Assembly (NCBI GenBank): GCA_016200745.1
Contig: JACQEF010000145.1
Span: forward strand, 1 to 34,207
Direction: 5' to 3'
DNA: 34,207 nt
Source of the DNA: Chloroflexota bacterium
Lineage (GTDB): Bacteria > Chloroflexota > Limnocylindria > Limnocylindrales > CSP1-4
Position numbers and translations under genes: made by a program. Positions 15,148 through 22,482 of this stretch are shown here, one piece after another (position 1 is the stretch's first letter; each line of letters starts with the position of its first letter). The notes below the pieces were generated by a model that was not told where the DNA came from, searched no databases, and saw only the letters and a list, made by a program, of their open reading frames with translations.

Positions 15148-16143
15148 TCAGTACTCGAACCTCCGCCGCAGGACGGCGTGGATCGAGACCGAGACCAGGA
15201 TCACGGCGCCGTAGACCACCTGCGGGTAGTAGTCGCTCAGGCCGATCGCCACGAGCCCGGCGCTGATCCCGCCGATCATGAACGCGCCCAGGAAGGTCCC
15301 CCACACGCTGCCCCAGCCACCGAACACCGACGTCCCGCCGACGAACACCGCCGCCAGCGTCGGCAGCAGGTAGCCGTCCCCGACGGCCGGGTAGTAGTTG
15401 ACGACCTGGAGGCTGTTGAGGAGCCCGGCGAAGGCTGCCGCGGCACCGGTCAGGACGAACAGCGTGATCCGCGTCCGACGGATCGGGATGCCCATCAGCG
15501 CCGAGGCCTGGGCGTTGTCACCGATCGAGTAGGCGTTCTGCCCGAGCCGGTGGCGGTTGAGCAGCAGCCAGGTGGCGATCGCGATGGTGATCAGCCAGAT
15601 GAACTCCATCGGGACCCCGAACAGCTTGCCGACCAGGACGTCGTACAGCGGGCTGGACGAGGTCGTGACCAGGGGGAACTGCTTGCCGCTCACGAGCGCG
15701 ACGGCCAGCCCCCGGAAGAGGAACTGGGTGCCGATCGTGACGACCAGCGAGGGGATGCCGACATACGTGACGAAGATGCCGTTGAACAGGCCGCAACCGA
15801 CGCCGGTCGCGAGCGCGGCGGCAATGCCGAGCTCGACGCTGCCGGTGAGCTTCCAGGCGGCGATGAAGCCGACCATGCCGAGCGACATGATCGAACCGAA
15901 CGACAGGTCGATGTCGCCGGCGACGATGACCATCGTGAGCGGCATCGCCACGATCGCGAAGAACGGCGTGGTCTGGGCGAACGACTGGTAGATCGGCAGG
16001 TTCAGGAAGGTCGCGGGCGCAAGGACAATGAACATCCCCCACAGCAGAGCGAACGCCACTGTGATCCCGATCTGCGAAGCCCACGGACCAAGAGCGACGC
16101 CAAACGGCCGCCGAGCCGTCCCGGCCGCCGGGGGCGCGCTCAT
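15148..16143 (-). CDS. Monosaccharide ABC transporter permease (RbsC/AraH type)
   Basis: A 331-residue inner-membrane permease of the BPD_transp_2 (ribose/xylose/arabinose) family with about ten hydrophobic segments. The family signature is seen in MVIVAGDIDLSFGSIMSLG (about residues 91-109) and in AVFVGGTSVFGGWGSVWGTF, followed by a short cytoplasmic tail ending RRRFEY. It forms the membrane channel with the adjacent ATPase and binding lipoprotein. The ATG at 16143 overlaps the ATPase stop as ATGA. Given araA downstream, L-arabinose is the likely substrate (inference). Confidence 0.93.
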   Translation of the reverse strand: MSAPPAAGTARRPFGVALGPWASQIGITVAFALLWGMFIVLAPATFLNLPIYQSFAQTTPFFAIVAMPLTMVIVAGDIDLSFGSIMSLGMVGFIAAWKLTGSVELGIAAALATGVGCGLFNGIFVTYVGIPSLVVTIGTQFLFRGLAVALVSGKQFPLVTTSSSPLYDVLVGKLFGVPMEFIWLITIAIATWLLLNRHRLGQNAYSIGDNAQASALMGIPIRRTRITLFVLTGAAAAFAGLLNSLQVVNYYPAVGDGYLLPTLAAVFVGGTSVFGGWGSVWGTFLGAFMIGGISAGLVAIGLSDYYPQVVYGAVILVSVSIHAVLRRRFEY

Positions 16144-17021
16144 GCGATCCCTCCCGTCGTGCCGGTGACGCGGTAGCGCTCGGCCTCGGTGTAGCTGCCC
16201 CCGGCGGCCACCTCGCGCATGATGTTCATGAGCTCCTCGAGCGAGTAGCGCGACGTCGGGAACTCACCGGCCACGCGCCCCCGGTCGAGCACCACGATCC
16301 GGTCGGCCACCGAGTACACGTGGAAGATGTTGTGGTCGATGAAGATCGCGGACTTGCCCGCCGCGCGAATTCCCTCCACGAAGTGGATGAGCTTCTCGGT
16401 CTCCTTGAGCGACAGGCCCATCGTCGGCTCGTCGAGGATGATGATGTCGGCCCGAAAATGGAGCGCCCGGACGATCGCGAGACCCTGCCGCTCGCCCCCC
16501 GAGAGCCCGGTCACGCTCGTGTTCGGCGTGAGCGCCGCCGAGGTGAAGCCCATCGACTGGCCCATCAGTTCCTCGGTGACGCGCCGCATCTCGTTCACCC
16601 GCAGGAACCCGAACGGCCCGCTCAGGGCCCGGCCCATGAAGATGTTGCGCCAGAGCGGCAGTTGCTCGGCCAGCGCGCGCTCCTGATAGACCGTCTCGAC
16701 GCCGAGCGCACGCGCCTTGGGGACCGTGAGCCCCTCCGCGGGCTTGCCGTTGAACCGGATTTCGCCCTCGTCCGGGCGATGGAAGCCGGTGATGATCTTG
16801 ATCAAGGTCGACTTGCCGGCGCCGTTGTCGCCGAGCAACCCGACCACCTCGGCGCGGCCGAGCCGGAAGCTGACGTCGCGCAGGACGCGGACGCCCCCGA
16901 ACGACTTGGAGACATGGCTGAGCTCCAGCCGGAGCGGCGCGGGCACACCCGCGGCTGGCGGGCGGGCGCTCTCGCGTCCGCCCGCCGGCCGACCCGTCGT
17001 CGGATCCGCGGTGTCGGCCAT
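16140..17021 (-). CDS. Monosaccharide ABC transporter ATP-binding protein (single domain)
   Basis: A 293-residue ATPase energising the arabinose-type importer. It shows Walker A GDNGAGKST (residues 64-72), the Q-loop in VETVYQERAL, the signature LSGGERQ, Walker B IIILDEP and an H-loop in FIDHNIFHVYSVADR. Classical AraG, RbsA and XylG proteins carry two fused ATPase domains of about 500 residues. This one has a single domain and presumably works as a homodimer, like FrcA-type systems. The first ~30 residues are a Pro/Ala/Gly-rich tail of no clear role. The start ATG 17021 overlaps the binding-protein stop as TAATG. Confidence 0.92.
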   Translation of the reverse strand: MADTADPTTGRPAGGRESARPPAAGVPAPLRLELSHVSKSFGGVRVLRDVSFRLGRAEVVGLLGDNGAGKSTLIKIITGFHRPDEGEIRFNGKPAEGLTVPKARALGVETVYQERALAEQLPLWRNIFMGRALSGPFGFLRVNEMRRVTEELMGQSMGFTSAALTPNTSVTGLSGGERQGLAIVRALHFRADIIILDEPTMGLSLKETEKLIHFVEGIRAAGKSAIFIDHNIFHVYSVADRIVVLDRGRVAGEFPTSRYSLEELMNIMREVAAGGSYTEAERYRVTGTTGGIA

Positions 17022-18070
17022 TACCGGATCTGCTGCTCCACGAGCGGCGCCAGGAAGTCGACGTTCGACTTGTCGATGAACCCACCACCGGTGTTCACGA
17101 ACAGGCCGCTGAAGCCGTACTTCTTGGTCAGGCAGAGCTGTTCGACGGCCAGGAAGCCCTGCAGGTACTGCTGCTGGTCGATGACCAGGCTGATGTAGCC
17201 GTCCTTGATGCCCTGGACGGTGGCCGCCGAGGCGTCGAAGCCGGCCATGTAGACGGCTCCCGCCTTGAGGTTGGCGGCCTTCATGTAGGTCGGGATGGTC
17301 GATGTCAGGTTGCCATGATCGATGAACATCGCCTTGACGTCAGGATGCGCCGAGACGTACCCCGTGAACACGGCGGTCCCGTTGGCCGGATCCTTGTTGG
17401 TCGCATCGTCGATCTCGAGGTAGTCGACGGTCAGGCCGGCGGCCTGCAGCGCGTCGATGATGCCCTGCGTCCGCTCGCCGCGACCCGGCTGTGACTTGAG
17501 GCCCCACACGAAGGCGCGATCGCCGGACTTCAGGCTTCCACGCGAGATCGCCTCGTTGGCGAGTGCCGCACCGGCGTCGTGCAGAACCGCTCCGACGTAG
17601 CCGAAGCCGGCCGTGGCGTACTGCGCCTCGGCTTTCTGGAGCTCGGTGTTCATCGCCGTGACGAGGATCCCCTGGTCCTCGGCCTGCTTGATCAGCGGGT
17701 CGAAGGCGTCGTCGCCGGGGTGGCCCATGATCGCGATTCCGTCGGGCTTGGTCGCGAGCGCCTGCTGGAACTGGGTGATCATCTTGCTCGGATCCCAGTC
17801 CGACCACTGATAGGTGATGTCGGGCCCGAACGCCGCCTGGGCAGCCTTGGCGCCGTTGTAGACCACCGTCTCGAACCCGCCGCCGGCGGTGCCGCCCGGG
17901 AAGAAGACGAGCTTGACCCCGGTACAGAACTGGCCCGTTGCCGGCGCTCCGCCGCCACCGCTCGCGGCGGGTGCGGGGCTGCTCGATGCATTGCAGGCAC
18001 TGACCAGGAAGACGATGGCCACCGCCAGCACGGGCAATCGCCGGCGACGCGGCATATCAGGTCTACTCAC
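17021..18070 (-). CDS. Sugar-binding lipoprotein of the arabinose-type ABC importer
   Basis: A 349-residue periplasmic-binding-protein fold (Peripla_BP_4, RbsB-like), anchored outside the membrane as a lipoprotein. The N-terminus is PRRRRLPVLAVAIVFLVSAC; the lipobox VSAC makes Cys26 the lipidated residue, followed by a Ser/Pro/Gly linker. Family motifs include KPDGIAIMGHPGDDAFDPLI and DQGILVTAMNTE. A long open frame continues upstream to 18382, but GTG 18070 has AGGAGGAG 7 bases before it and gives a proper signal peptide. The ATG at 18055 is an alternative. It is the first gene of the transporter-araA operon, controlled from the divergent LacI gene region about 270 bases away. Confidence 0.92.
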   Translation of the reverse strand: MSRPDMPRRRRLPVLAVAIVFLVSACNASSSPAPAASGGGGAPATGQFCTGVKLVFFPGGTAGGGFETVVYNGAKAAQAAFGPDITYQWSDWDPSKMITQFQQALATKPDGIAIMGHPGDDAFDPLIKQAEDQGILVTAMNTELQKAEAQYATAGFGYVGAVLHDAGAALANEAISRGSLKSGDRAFVWGLKSQPGRGERTQGIIDALQAAGLTVDYLEIDDATNKDPANGTAVFTGYVSAHPDVKAMFIDHGNLTSTIPTYMKAANLKAGAVYMAGFDASAATVQGIKDGYISLVIDQQQYLQGFLAVEQLCLTKKYGFSGLFVNTGGGFIDKSNVDFLAPLVEQQIR

Positions 18071-18462
18071 GTGAGCTCTCCTCCTGTAAGGACTGGCCGA
18101 CCAGGCGCCTCTCGAGGCCACAGGTGAGTCCTCCTCTCGGGTTGTGACCTCCCTTCTGCCTTCGAACGCGCGAACACCGGTTGCCTCACCGGTGCCGACC
18201 GGCGTGCATACCGCCGCCGCAGTCCCTGCCCGGCCCAACGACGAGCCGGGTCGCCACGATTGCCTCGCGGTGGTGGGATCCGCTCCCCGGACTGGCCCGC
18301 GACCGCCGAGCGAGGCCCGGACTTGCCGATCGTCCAAGCCACTGTTAGCGTTCCCGTTACCGCTAACGGCAACTCGCGACACGCTAGCATTGCCGCGAGC
18401 CGGACGTCAAGATTCGGCGCGACGACCGACGCCGAAGATCGCCATGAAACGGAGCCCACCGG
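18071..18462. other. Divergent control region between the arabinose operon and lacI
   Basis: This 392-base gap holds the LacI-type operator (18344-18367) near the lacI end. If the operon promoter overlaps that operator, the sugar-binding-protein message has a leader of roughly 250-270 bases. No convincing small gene or known riboswitch is visible in that leader. The open frame through it reads Arg/Gly-rich and seems to be a GC artefact. Confidence 0.5.
18344..18367. promoter_or_regulatory. LacI-type operator
   Basis: GTTACCGCTAAC (18356-18367) matches the palindrome GTTAGCGCTAAC with one mismatch, the kind of site used by pentose LacI regulators. A half-site GTTAGCG lies at 18344-18350, facing CGCTAAC at 18361-18367 as a 7-bp perfect inverted repeat with a 10-base centre. 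A further degenerate half-site CGCTAGC is at 18382-18388. On the minus strand TTGCCG just upstream could be the -35 of the transporter operon, so the operator would lie in its promoter. Its position about 95-120 bases before lacI also allows autoregulation. Confidence 0.68.
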
Positions 18463-19515
18463 ATGAGCGCAAGACGGCGCCCGACGATCAAGGAAGTGGC
18501 CGCGGCGGCGGGCGTGTCCACGCAGACGGTCTCGCGCGTGATCAACAACCGCCCCGACGTCGCCCCCGAGACCTTCGAGCGGATCCAGCAGATCATCTCG
18601 GAGACCGGCTACTCCCCGAACATGTTCGCGCGGGGCCTCACCCAGGGCCGCAGCCACACCCTGGGCGTGGTCGCGTACGGCCTCGAGTACTTCGGCCCGT
18701 CGCGCGTCCTGACCGGCATCGAGCAGCAGGCCGCGGCCGTGGGCTACGCGATCTCCCTCAACCTCATCCACGAGCCCGAGCAGGCAGACGTCGAGGGACT
18801 GCTCGCCAGCCTGGTCTCCCGCCAGGTCGACGGGATCATCTGGGCAGTCCCCGACGTCGGCGACAATCGCGCCTGGTCGAACGCCGCCGGGAGCGATCAC
18901 CCCGTCCCGGTCCTGCTGGTCGGCGGCATGGGCGGCCAGTCCCTGCTCGGATCGATCGGGATCGACAATCGCGCGATCGGTCGGCTGGCGACGGAGCACC
19001 TGCTCTCCGGCGGGGCGCGCCACGTCGGGCTCGTCACGGGCCCCATGGACTGGTGGGAGTCCCGTGAGCGCCAGCTCGGCTGGCGCGAATCACTGCAGGA
19101 ACGGGGTCTGCCCGCGTCGGACCGGCAGATCGCGAACGGCGACTGGAGCGCGACGAGCGGCGAAGCCGGCTTGTATCAGCTGGTCGAGCAGGCGCCCGAT
19201 CTCGACGCGGTCTTCGCGTCGAATGACCAGATGGCCCTCGGCGTGATGCACGCGGCGCATCGGCTCGGCCGCCGGATCCCGGACGAGCTGTCCGTCGTCG
19301 GGGTCGACAACATCGCCGAGGCCTCCCACTTCTGGCCGGCGCTCACGACGGTCGACCAGCCCCTGCGCGACGCTGGCGGGCTTGCCGTGCGCGAGCTCGA
19401 CGGCGCGATCCGCCGCGCGCGAGCGGCGCGTCGCGGCCAGGACGGTGCGCCGGCCCCGAGGACGCTGCTCCAGCCGAAGCTCGTCATCCGCGAGAGCAGC
19501 CGCCCGACCCCCTAG
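18463..19515 (+). CDS. LacI-family regulator of the arabinose operon
   Basis: A 350-residue repressor. The N-terminal HTH and hinge are PTIKEVAAAAGVSTQTVSRV (residues 7-26) plus INNRPDVAPETFERI, the latter ending in a typical LacI linker. The rest is a periplasmic-binding-protein-like effector domain with FASNDQMALGVMHAAHRLG and VVGVDNIAEASHFWPALTTV, the standard dimer and ligand segments. It is divergent from the sugar transporter-araA operon and separated from it by a matching palindrome, so it likely represses that operon until a pentose (L-arabinose or a derivative) binds (inference). The ATG at 18463 has GGAG 8 bases upstream. Its stop shares the tetramer CTAG with the convergent gene. 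Confidence 0.93.
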   Translation: MSARRRPTIKEVAAAAGVSTQTVSRVINNRPDVAPETFERIQQIISETGYSPNMFARGLTQGRSHTLGVVAYGLEYFGPSRVLTGIEQQAAAVGYAISLNLIHEPEQADVEGLLASLVSRQVDGIIWAVPDVGDNRAWSNAAGSDHPVPVLLVGGMGGQSLLGSIGIDNRAIGRLATEHLLSGGARHVGLVTGPMDWWESRERQLGWRESLQERGLPASDRQIANGDWSATSGEAGLYQLVEQAPDLDAVFASNDQMALGVMHAAHRLGRRIPDELSVVGVDNIAEASHFWPALTTVDQPLRDAGGLAVRELDGAIRRARAARRGQDGAPAPRTLLQPKLVIRESSRPTP

Positions 19516-19904
19516 GCGATCCCCGTCCCGATGGCGGCCTGGATGGCCTCGTGAAGGCGGGCGCCGGTCGGCTGGCCCAGGAGCTCGGTCACCTTGTGCG
19601 GTCCGGCCGATTCCTCCCAGGACAGTCCCAGGCCCGGCGACGTCAGCACCACCGGCGTGTCAGGGTGGATGTCGCGGATGTTCTCGATGAGCTTCCGGGC
19701 GCCTTCGGCGTCGCCGCTGGCCCAGACGTCGTAGACGAGCACGTCGGCACGTTCGGCGAGGTCGCACGGGCGTCCGGCCAGCACCGGACAGACGTTGTGG
19801 GTCGGCCCGCTGCATTCGGTGACCTGATAACCGAAGCGACGGAGGGAGTCGGCCTCCTGGCCGCCCAGATCGAGGTCGTGATGGACGACGAGGACACGAG
19901 TCAT
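19512..19904 (-). CDS. Small receiver-like protein with a three-cysteine element
   Basis: A 130-residue protein with a CheY-like alternation of strands and helices: RVLVVHHD at strand 1, ADVLVYDVW at strand 3 with Asp59 at the phospho-acceptor position, and PVVLTSPG at strand 4 with Thr88. The conserved Lys of the KP motif is replaced by Gln111 in LLGQPTG, and only one acidic residue (Asp10) stands at the end of strand 1, so phosphorylation is doubtful. Cys31, Cys39 and Cys47 are spaced exactly eight apart on the stretch before strand 3, which suggests redox or metal sensing (inference). No output domain follows. ATG 19904 is preceded by GAGGTG. It lies 146 bases downstream of the CBS-BON gene on the same strand and ends on CTAG shared with lacI. 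Confidence 0.75.
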   Translation of the reverse strand: MTRVLVVHHDLDLGGQEADSLRRFGYQVTECSGPTHNVCPVLAGRPCDLAERADVLVYDVWASGDAEGARKLIENIRDIHPDTPVVLTSPGLGLSWEESAGPHKVTELLGQPTGARLHEAIQAAIGTGIA

Positions 19905-19988
19905 CTCACACCTCGGCACGCTGTGCCTGTTCCGGCCGATGCCGGCCGGCTCAGTCAGAGTGTGGTCGCACCCGAATCCCCGAACCGA

Positions 19989-20002
19989 GTGACGAAGGTC
20001 AC
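19989..20002. promoter_or_regulatory. Palindromic box upstream of the receiver-like gene
   Basis: GTGACGAAGGTCAC is a perfect inverted repeat (GTGAC/GTCAC, 4-base centre) in the gap between the CBS-BON and receiver-like genes, 85-98 bases before the latter's ATG. Read on the minus strand, GTGACCTTCGTCAC resembles the GGGACnnnnGTCCC layout of NarL/DosR-type boxes. Similar sequence occurs upstream of the CBS gene at 20825-20838. Confidence 0.4.
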
Positions 20003-20050
20003 CCATTCCACGGGTCCTCCGGCCCCATCTCGGACCGGGTCGCCCGATCC

Positions 20051-20758
20051 TCAGCGCGGGCTCATCGGGAAGACGAGATCGAGCGACGTCGGGCCCCCGC
20101 GGCTGTCGTCCACCGCCCAGGACAAGTCCGCCTCGACGTCGACGATGCCCGGGACCATGCCCACCGCCCGCTCGACCATCTCGGCCGTGGAGCGCCGCTC
20201 GACTCGCCCGCTGATGGACGCCACGCCGTCGTGGACGGCGACCGTGAACTGCGCCGGGTCCAGCCACAGGATCCGCAGCAGGACATCCTCGCGGATCGTC
20301 ACGGCAAGCTCCTCATCCGAGCGAACGTAGGCGCGGACGAGATCCGCCCGGGTGACGATCCCGACGAGGCGGCCGTCGTCGACCACCGGCAGCCTGTTGA
20401 CGCCCCGAGCGGTCATCACCGCGGCCGCCTCCGAGATGTGGCGACCCGAGGTGATGGTCAACGCGGGTGCCGTCATCGCCTCGCCGGCGGTGAGCGCCCC
20501 GACCTTGGCCATCGTCGACTGGGACGCGCGCGACTCGCCGAAGATCCGCGCAAGGGGCCGGTGGTGGACGGCGCGGGCGCCCTGTTCCTTCATCAGGAAG
20601 TCACCCTCGGAGACGACCCCGAGGAGCGTCCCGTCATCGTCCACGACGGGCACCCCGCTGATCCGCCGCTCGATCAGGAGCTGCGCCACCTCCTTGAGCG
20701 GGGTCCAGGAGCGGACCGAGACCACGGTGCGTGTCATCACGTCGCCAACCGTCATCAT
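20051..20758 (-). CDS. CBS-pair protein with C-terminal BON domain
   Basis: A 235-residue cytoplasmic protein. Two CBS domains form a Bateman module: the first around residues 1-58 (MTVGDVMTRTVVSVRSWTPL, then GVPVVDDDGTLLGVVSEGDF), the second around residues 90-145 (AGEAMTAPALTI, GVNRLPVVDDGRLVGIVTRA). Residues 155-220 are a BON domain (VAVHDGVASISGRVERRS), usually a membrane- or ligand-binding module. CBS pairs bind adenine nucleotides and sense energy state. Stand-alone CBS-BON proteins are often hypoxia- or stress-induced. The start is uncertain: ATG 20758 has AAAGGA 10 bases upstream; GTG 20767 and ATG 20755 are alternatives. Confidence 0.9.
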   Translation of the reverse strand: MMTVGDVMTRTVVSVRSWTPLKEVAQLLIERRISGVPVVDDDGTLLGVVSEGDFLMKEQGARAVHHRPLARIFGESRASQSTMAKVGALTAGEAMTAPALTITSGRHISEAAAVMTARGVNRLPVVDDGRLVGIVTRADLVRAYVRSDEELAVTIREDVLLRILWLDPAQFTVAVHDGVASISGRVERRSTAEMVERAVGMVPGIVDVEADLSWAVDDSRGGPTSLDLVFPMSPR

Positions 20759-20824
20759 CGCGATCACGTCCTTTCCGGGCCGGAGTACGAGGCTGACTGT
20801 CGTCCGGCACGGTCCGGCTGCGTA

Positions 20825-20838
20825 GGGCCATCGGTCAC
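20825..20838. promoter_or_regulatory. Possible NarL/DosR-like box upstream of the CBS-BON gene
   Basis: On the minus strand GTGACCGATGGCCC lies 67-80 bases before the CBS-BON start. It keeps the GTGACC core of the box at 19989-20002 and continues as GGCCCTA, a common second half of DosR-like hypoxia boxes. The match is imperfect and the call rests on pattern similarity only. Confidence 0.3.
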
Positions 20839-20922
20839 GTGGTCCCCTGCGGGTTGGCCTTGGCGGCGTCGTCCTCGAGGGCGGTCGGCCCGGCGGTCGG
20901 ACGCGGCCGCCGGGGCCCTGTA

Positions 20923-21408
20923 TCAGGCCGGGATCGTGACCGCGGCGCGGACGACGGGGATCTCCACCTCGGTGCGAACGTCGGCTGGGGTCACCCCCTC
21001 GCCCGGACCGTTCAGGTATCGCTCCCGGACGGGACCTGAGGCCTCGAAGCCGTTGCCCTCGATCCACTCGGTGAGGGCGCGATAGGCCGCGCCGAGCTCT
21101 TCGTACGGCCCCACGTGGAGCGTCCTGGCGACCGTCGTGGCAGGAATCTGGCGGGATCCGATGCGGCCGGTCGCCGTGGCTGGCCCGGCGATCGGCACGC
21201 ACACCTCGGCATCCATCTCCGCTGGCCCGAAGGCGTGGTAGATGACCAAGGGATGACCAGCCGGCGCTACCCCGAGGAGGCCAAGCCGGCCGTACAGTTC
21301 GGCGAACGCTCCCTGCAGGAACACCGGGACCTCGGCGGGTGCGATCCGGTCGCGGATCGAGAAGACGTCCTGCGGGCCGAGCTCGCGTGTCGCGATCACG
21401 TAGTCCAT
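20923..21408 (-). CDS. GyrI-like small-molecule-binding protein
   Basis: A 161-residue protein of the GyrI-like/AraC effector-binding fold (SOUL/GyrI superfamily). It shows the two-repeat strand-helix pattern: an N-terminal ATRELGPQDVFSIRDRI strand-helix, then GHPLVIYHAFGPAEMDAEVC, ATTVARTLHVGPYEELGAAY and a C-terminal GPVRERYLNGPGE, the motif YxxxP/GxxxxP that closes this family. Members bind amphipathic compounds and may sequester them or modulate gyrase. No DNA-binding domain is fused here, so it is a stand-alone binder. The ATG at 21408 has GGAGGA 8 bases upstream. The partner is unknown. Confidence 0.85.
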   Translation of the reverse strand: MDYVIATRELGPQDVFSIRDRIAPAEVPVFLQGAFAELYGRLGLLGVAPAGHPLVIYHAFGPAEMDAEVCVPIAGPATATGRIGSRQIPATTVARTLHVGPYEELGAAYRALTEWIEGNGFEASGPVRERYLNGPGEGVTPADVRTEVEIPVVRAAVTIPA

Positions 21409-21800
21409 GGTTGGATCCTCCTGCGCTCGGGCGAGGCGCGGCGCCGCTCGCCGATCGGCACGTCGGCCGGGAGAAGAGCGAAGGGCCCAGACCCCCCAGG
21501 GCATAGAGCCCTCCGCTCGGCGTACTCGGACCTCGATCTCCGGCAGCCGTCGAGTGTCGCGCGGTCCGAGGGGCGGCACCAGAGCCATCAGGCACATTCG
21601 CCGTGCCGGGACGCCACAACGCGCAGGCTCGCCGGTCACGCCATCTGGCTCTGGCGGCGGGCCGCTGGACGGCCCTCGCCGCGCTGCCGGACTGACCGGA
21701 CGAGCGGCACGAGCGCGCTCGTGTTCGCCGTGTCAGCGGTCGAGGGCGACCTCCAACTCCTGAGGACGCCCCCCCCCCGGATTCCGGACGCGGCCGGAGC
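21409..21800. other. Intergenic region with a 10-C tract
   Basis: This 392-base gap lies between the GyrI-like and DinB-like genes, both on the minus strand. Frames through it are Arg/Pro-rich and match nothing I know. A homopolymer of ten C (21769-21778) lies near the end of the DinB-like gene. I see no T-tracted terminator. The gap may hold the promoter of the GyrI-like gene, but no element stands out. Confidence 0.4.
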
Positions 21801-22304
21801 CTACTCGGCCCGATCCCGCGGCCAGCTGCCCATGACCTGGCGAAGGACCGCGAACTCGCCGATGTGATAGGCGTTGTGGTCGCCGACGATTCGGGCCTCG
21901 CGCAGAATCGTGTGGCCGGGTGTGTTCGGGATGACCGCGAGAAGGTCCGTGACCGGATCTGCGACGATCGCCCGAAGCGCGGCGTTGTCCGCCCGGAAGC
22001 CCTCGATCGTGGCCGCGAACCGCTCGGGGGTGGCGATCGCGTCGCGCGCCGGCCAGTAGTCGTCGGGCCAGCGCGTCTCTGCATAGTCGCGGTTCACGAT
22101 GTAGTCGAGGATGTCCCATTGCGTGATCCGCAGGTGCTCCAGGAGGTGCCACGGCGTGTACGCGACGTTGGGCGGGAACGCGTTCATCGCCTCGGCCGGG
22201 AACGACGCCACGGCGGCGTCGAATGTCATGCGCGCGTCGTGACCCTCGAGGAGCGCCAGGAGCTGGGCGCGCAGTGGGTCGGTCGAGACCAGGGTATCGG
22301 TCAT
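21801..22304 (-). CDS. DinB-like putative metal-dependent protein
   Basis: A 167-residue four-helix-bundle protein of the DinB/YfiT superfamily. The metal-binding histidine triad is visible: His53 or His57 in TPWHLLEHLRITQWDIL, and His143 with His147 in VGDHNAYHIGEFAVLRQ. Bacterial relatives include thiol (bacillithiol or mycothiol) transferases and damage-inducible proteins of unknown role, so no reaction can be assigned. ATG 22304 is preceded by GAGGAA. It is divergent from xylA, with the xylA operator in the shared gap, but nothing suggests a role in xylose use. Confidence 0.88.
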   Translation of the reverse strand: MTDTLVSTDPLRAQLLALLEGHDARMTFDAAVASFPAEAMNAFPPNVAYTPWHLLEHLRITQWDILDYIVNRDYAETRWPDDYWPARDAIATPERFAATIEGFRADNAALRAIVADPVTDLLAVIPNTPGHTILREARIVGDHNAYHIGEFAVLRQVMGSWPRDRAE

Positions 22305-22381
22305 GTGCTTCCTCGCGGTGCGAGCGGTGCCGGAAGGCCATTGTCGGGCATCGGGCCGCCGATGCGGCGGCCGGGCGCTCT

Positions 22382-22410
22382 GGTATTTGTGCTACTCTCA
22401 CACAAATACC
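22382..22410. promoter_or_regulatory. XylR-type operator upstream of xylA
   Basis: A 29-bp inverted repeat: GGTATTTGTG (22382-22391) and its exact complement CACAAATACC (22401-22410) around a 9-base centre. A TAnnnT -10 candidate TAGATT follows at 22417-22422, about 61 bases before the xylA start. The size and symmetry suit a dimeric ROK-family repressor, and a weaker copy lies directly in front of the ROK gene at 29073-29101. Confidence 0.75.
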
Positions 22411-22453
22411 GGGTGCTAGATTCCCGGCTGTCGCCCAGGACCTGACGCAGTCC

Positions 22454-22468
22454 GCCCGCTGGGCGGGC
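22454..22468 (+). promoter_or_regulatory. Small leader hairpin just before the xylA ribosome site
   Basis: GCCCGC and GCGGGC form a perfect 6-bp stem with a 3-base loop, ending two bases before the GGAGG at 22471. In the xylA message this would stand beside the ribosome binding site and could affect initiation or mRNA stability. It may also be a chance feature at this GC content. Confidence 0.3.
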
Positions 22469-22482
22469 AAGGAGGATCGGAC

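Noticed and set aside
17021..18382. Longer form of the sugar-binding protein starting at 18382
   Set aside because: The extra 104 residues are low-complexity and would bury the lipoprotein signal; GTG 18070 has a strong ribosome site.
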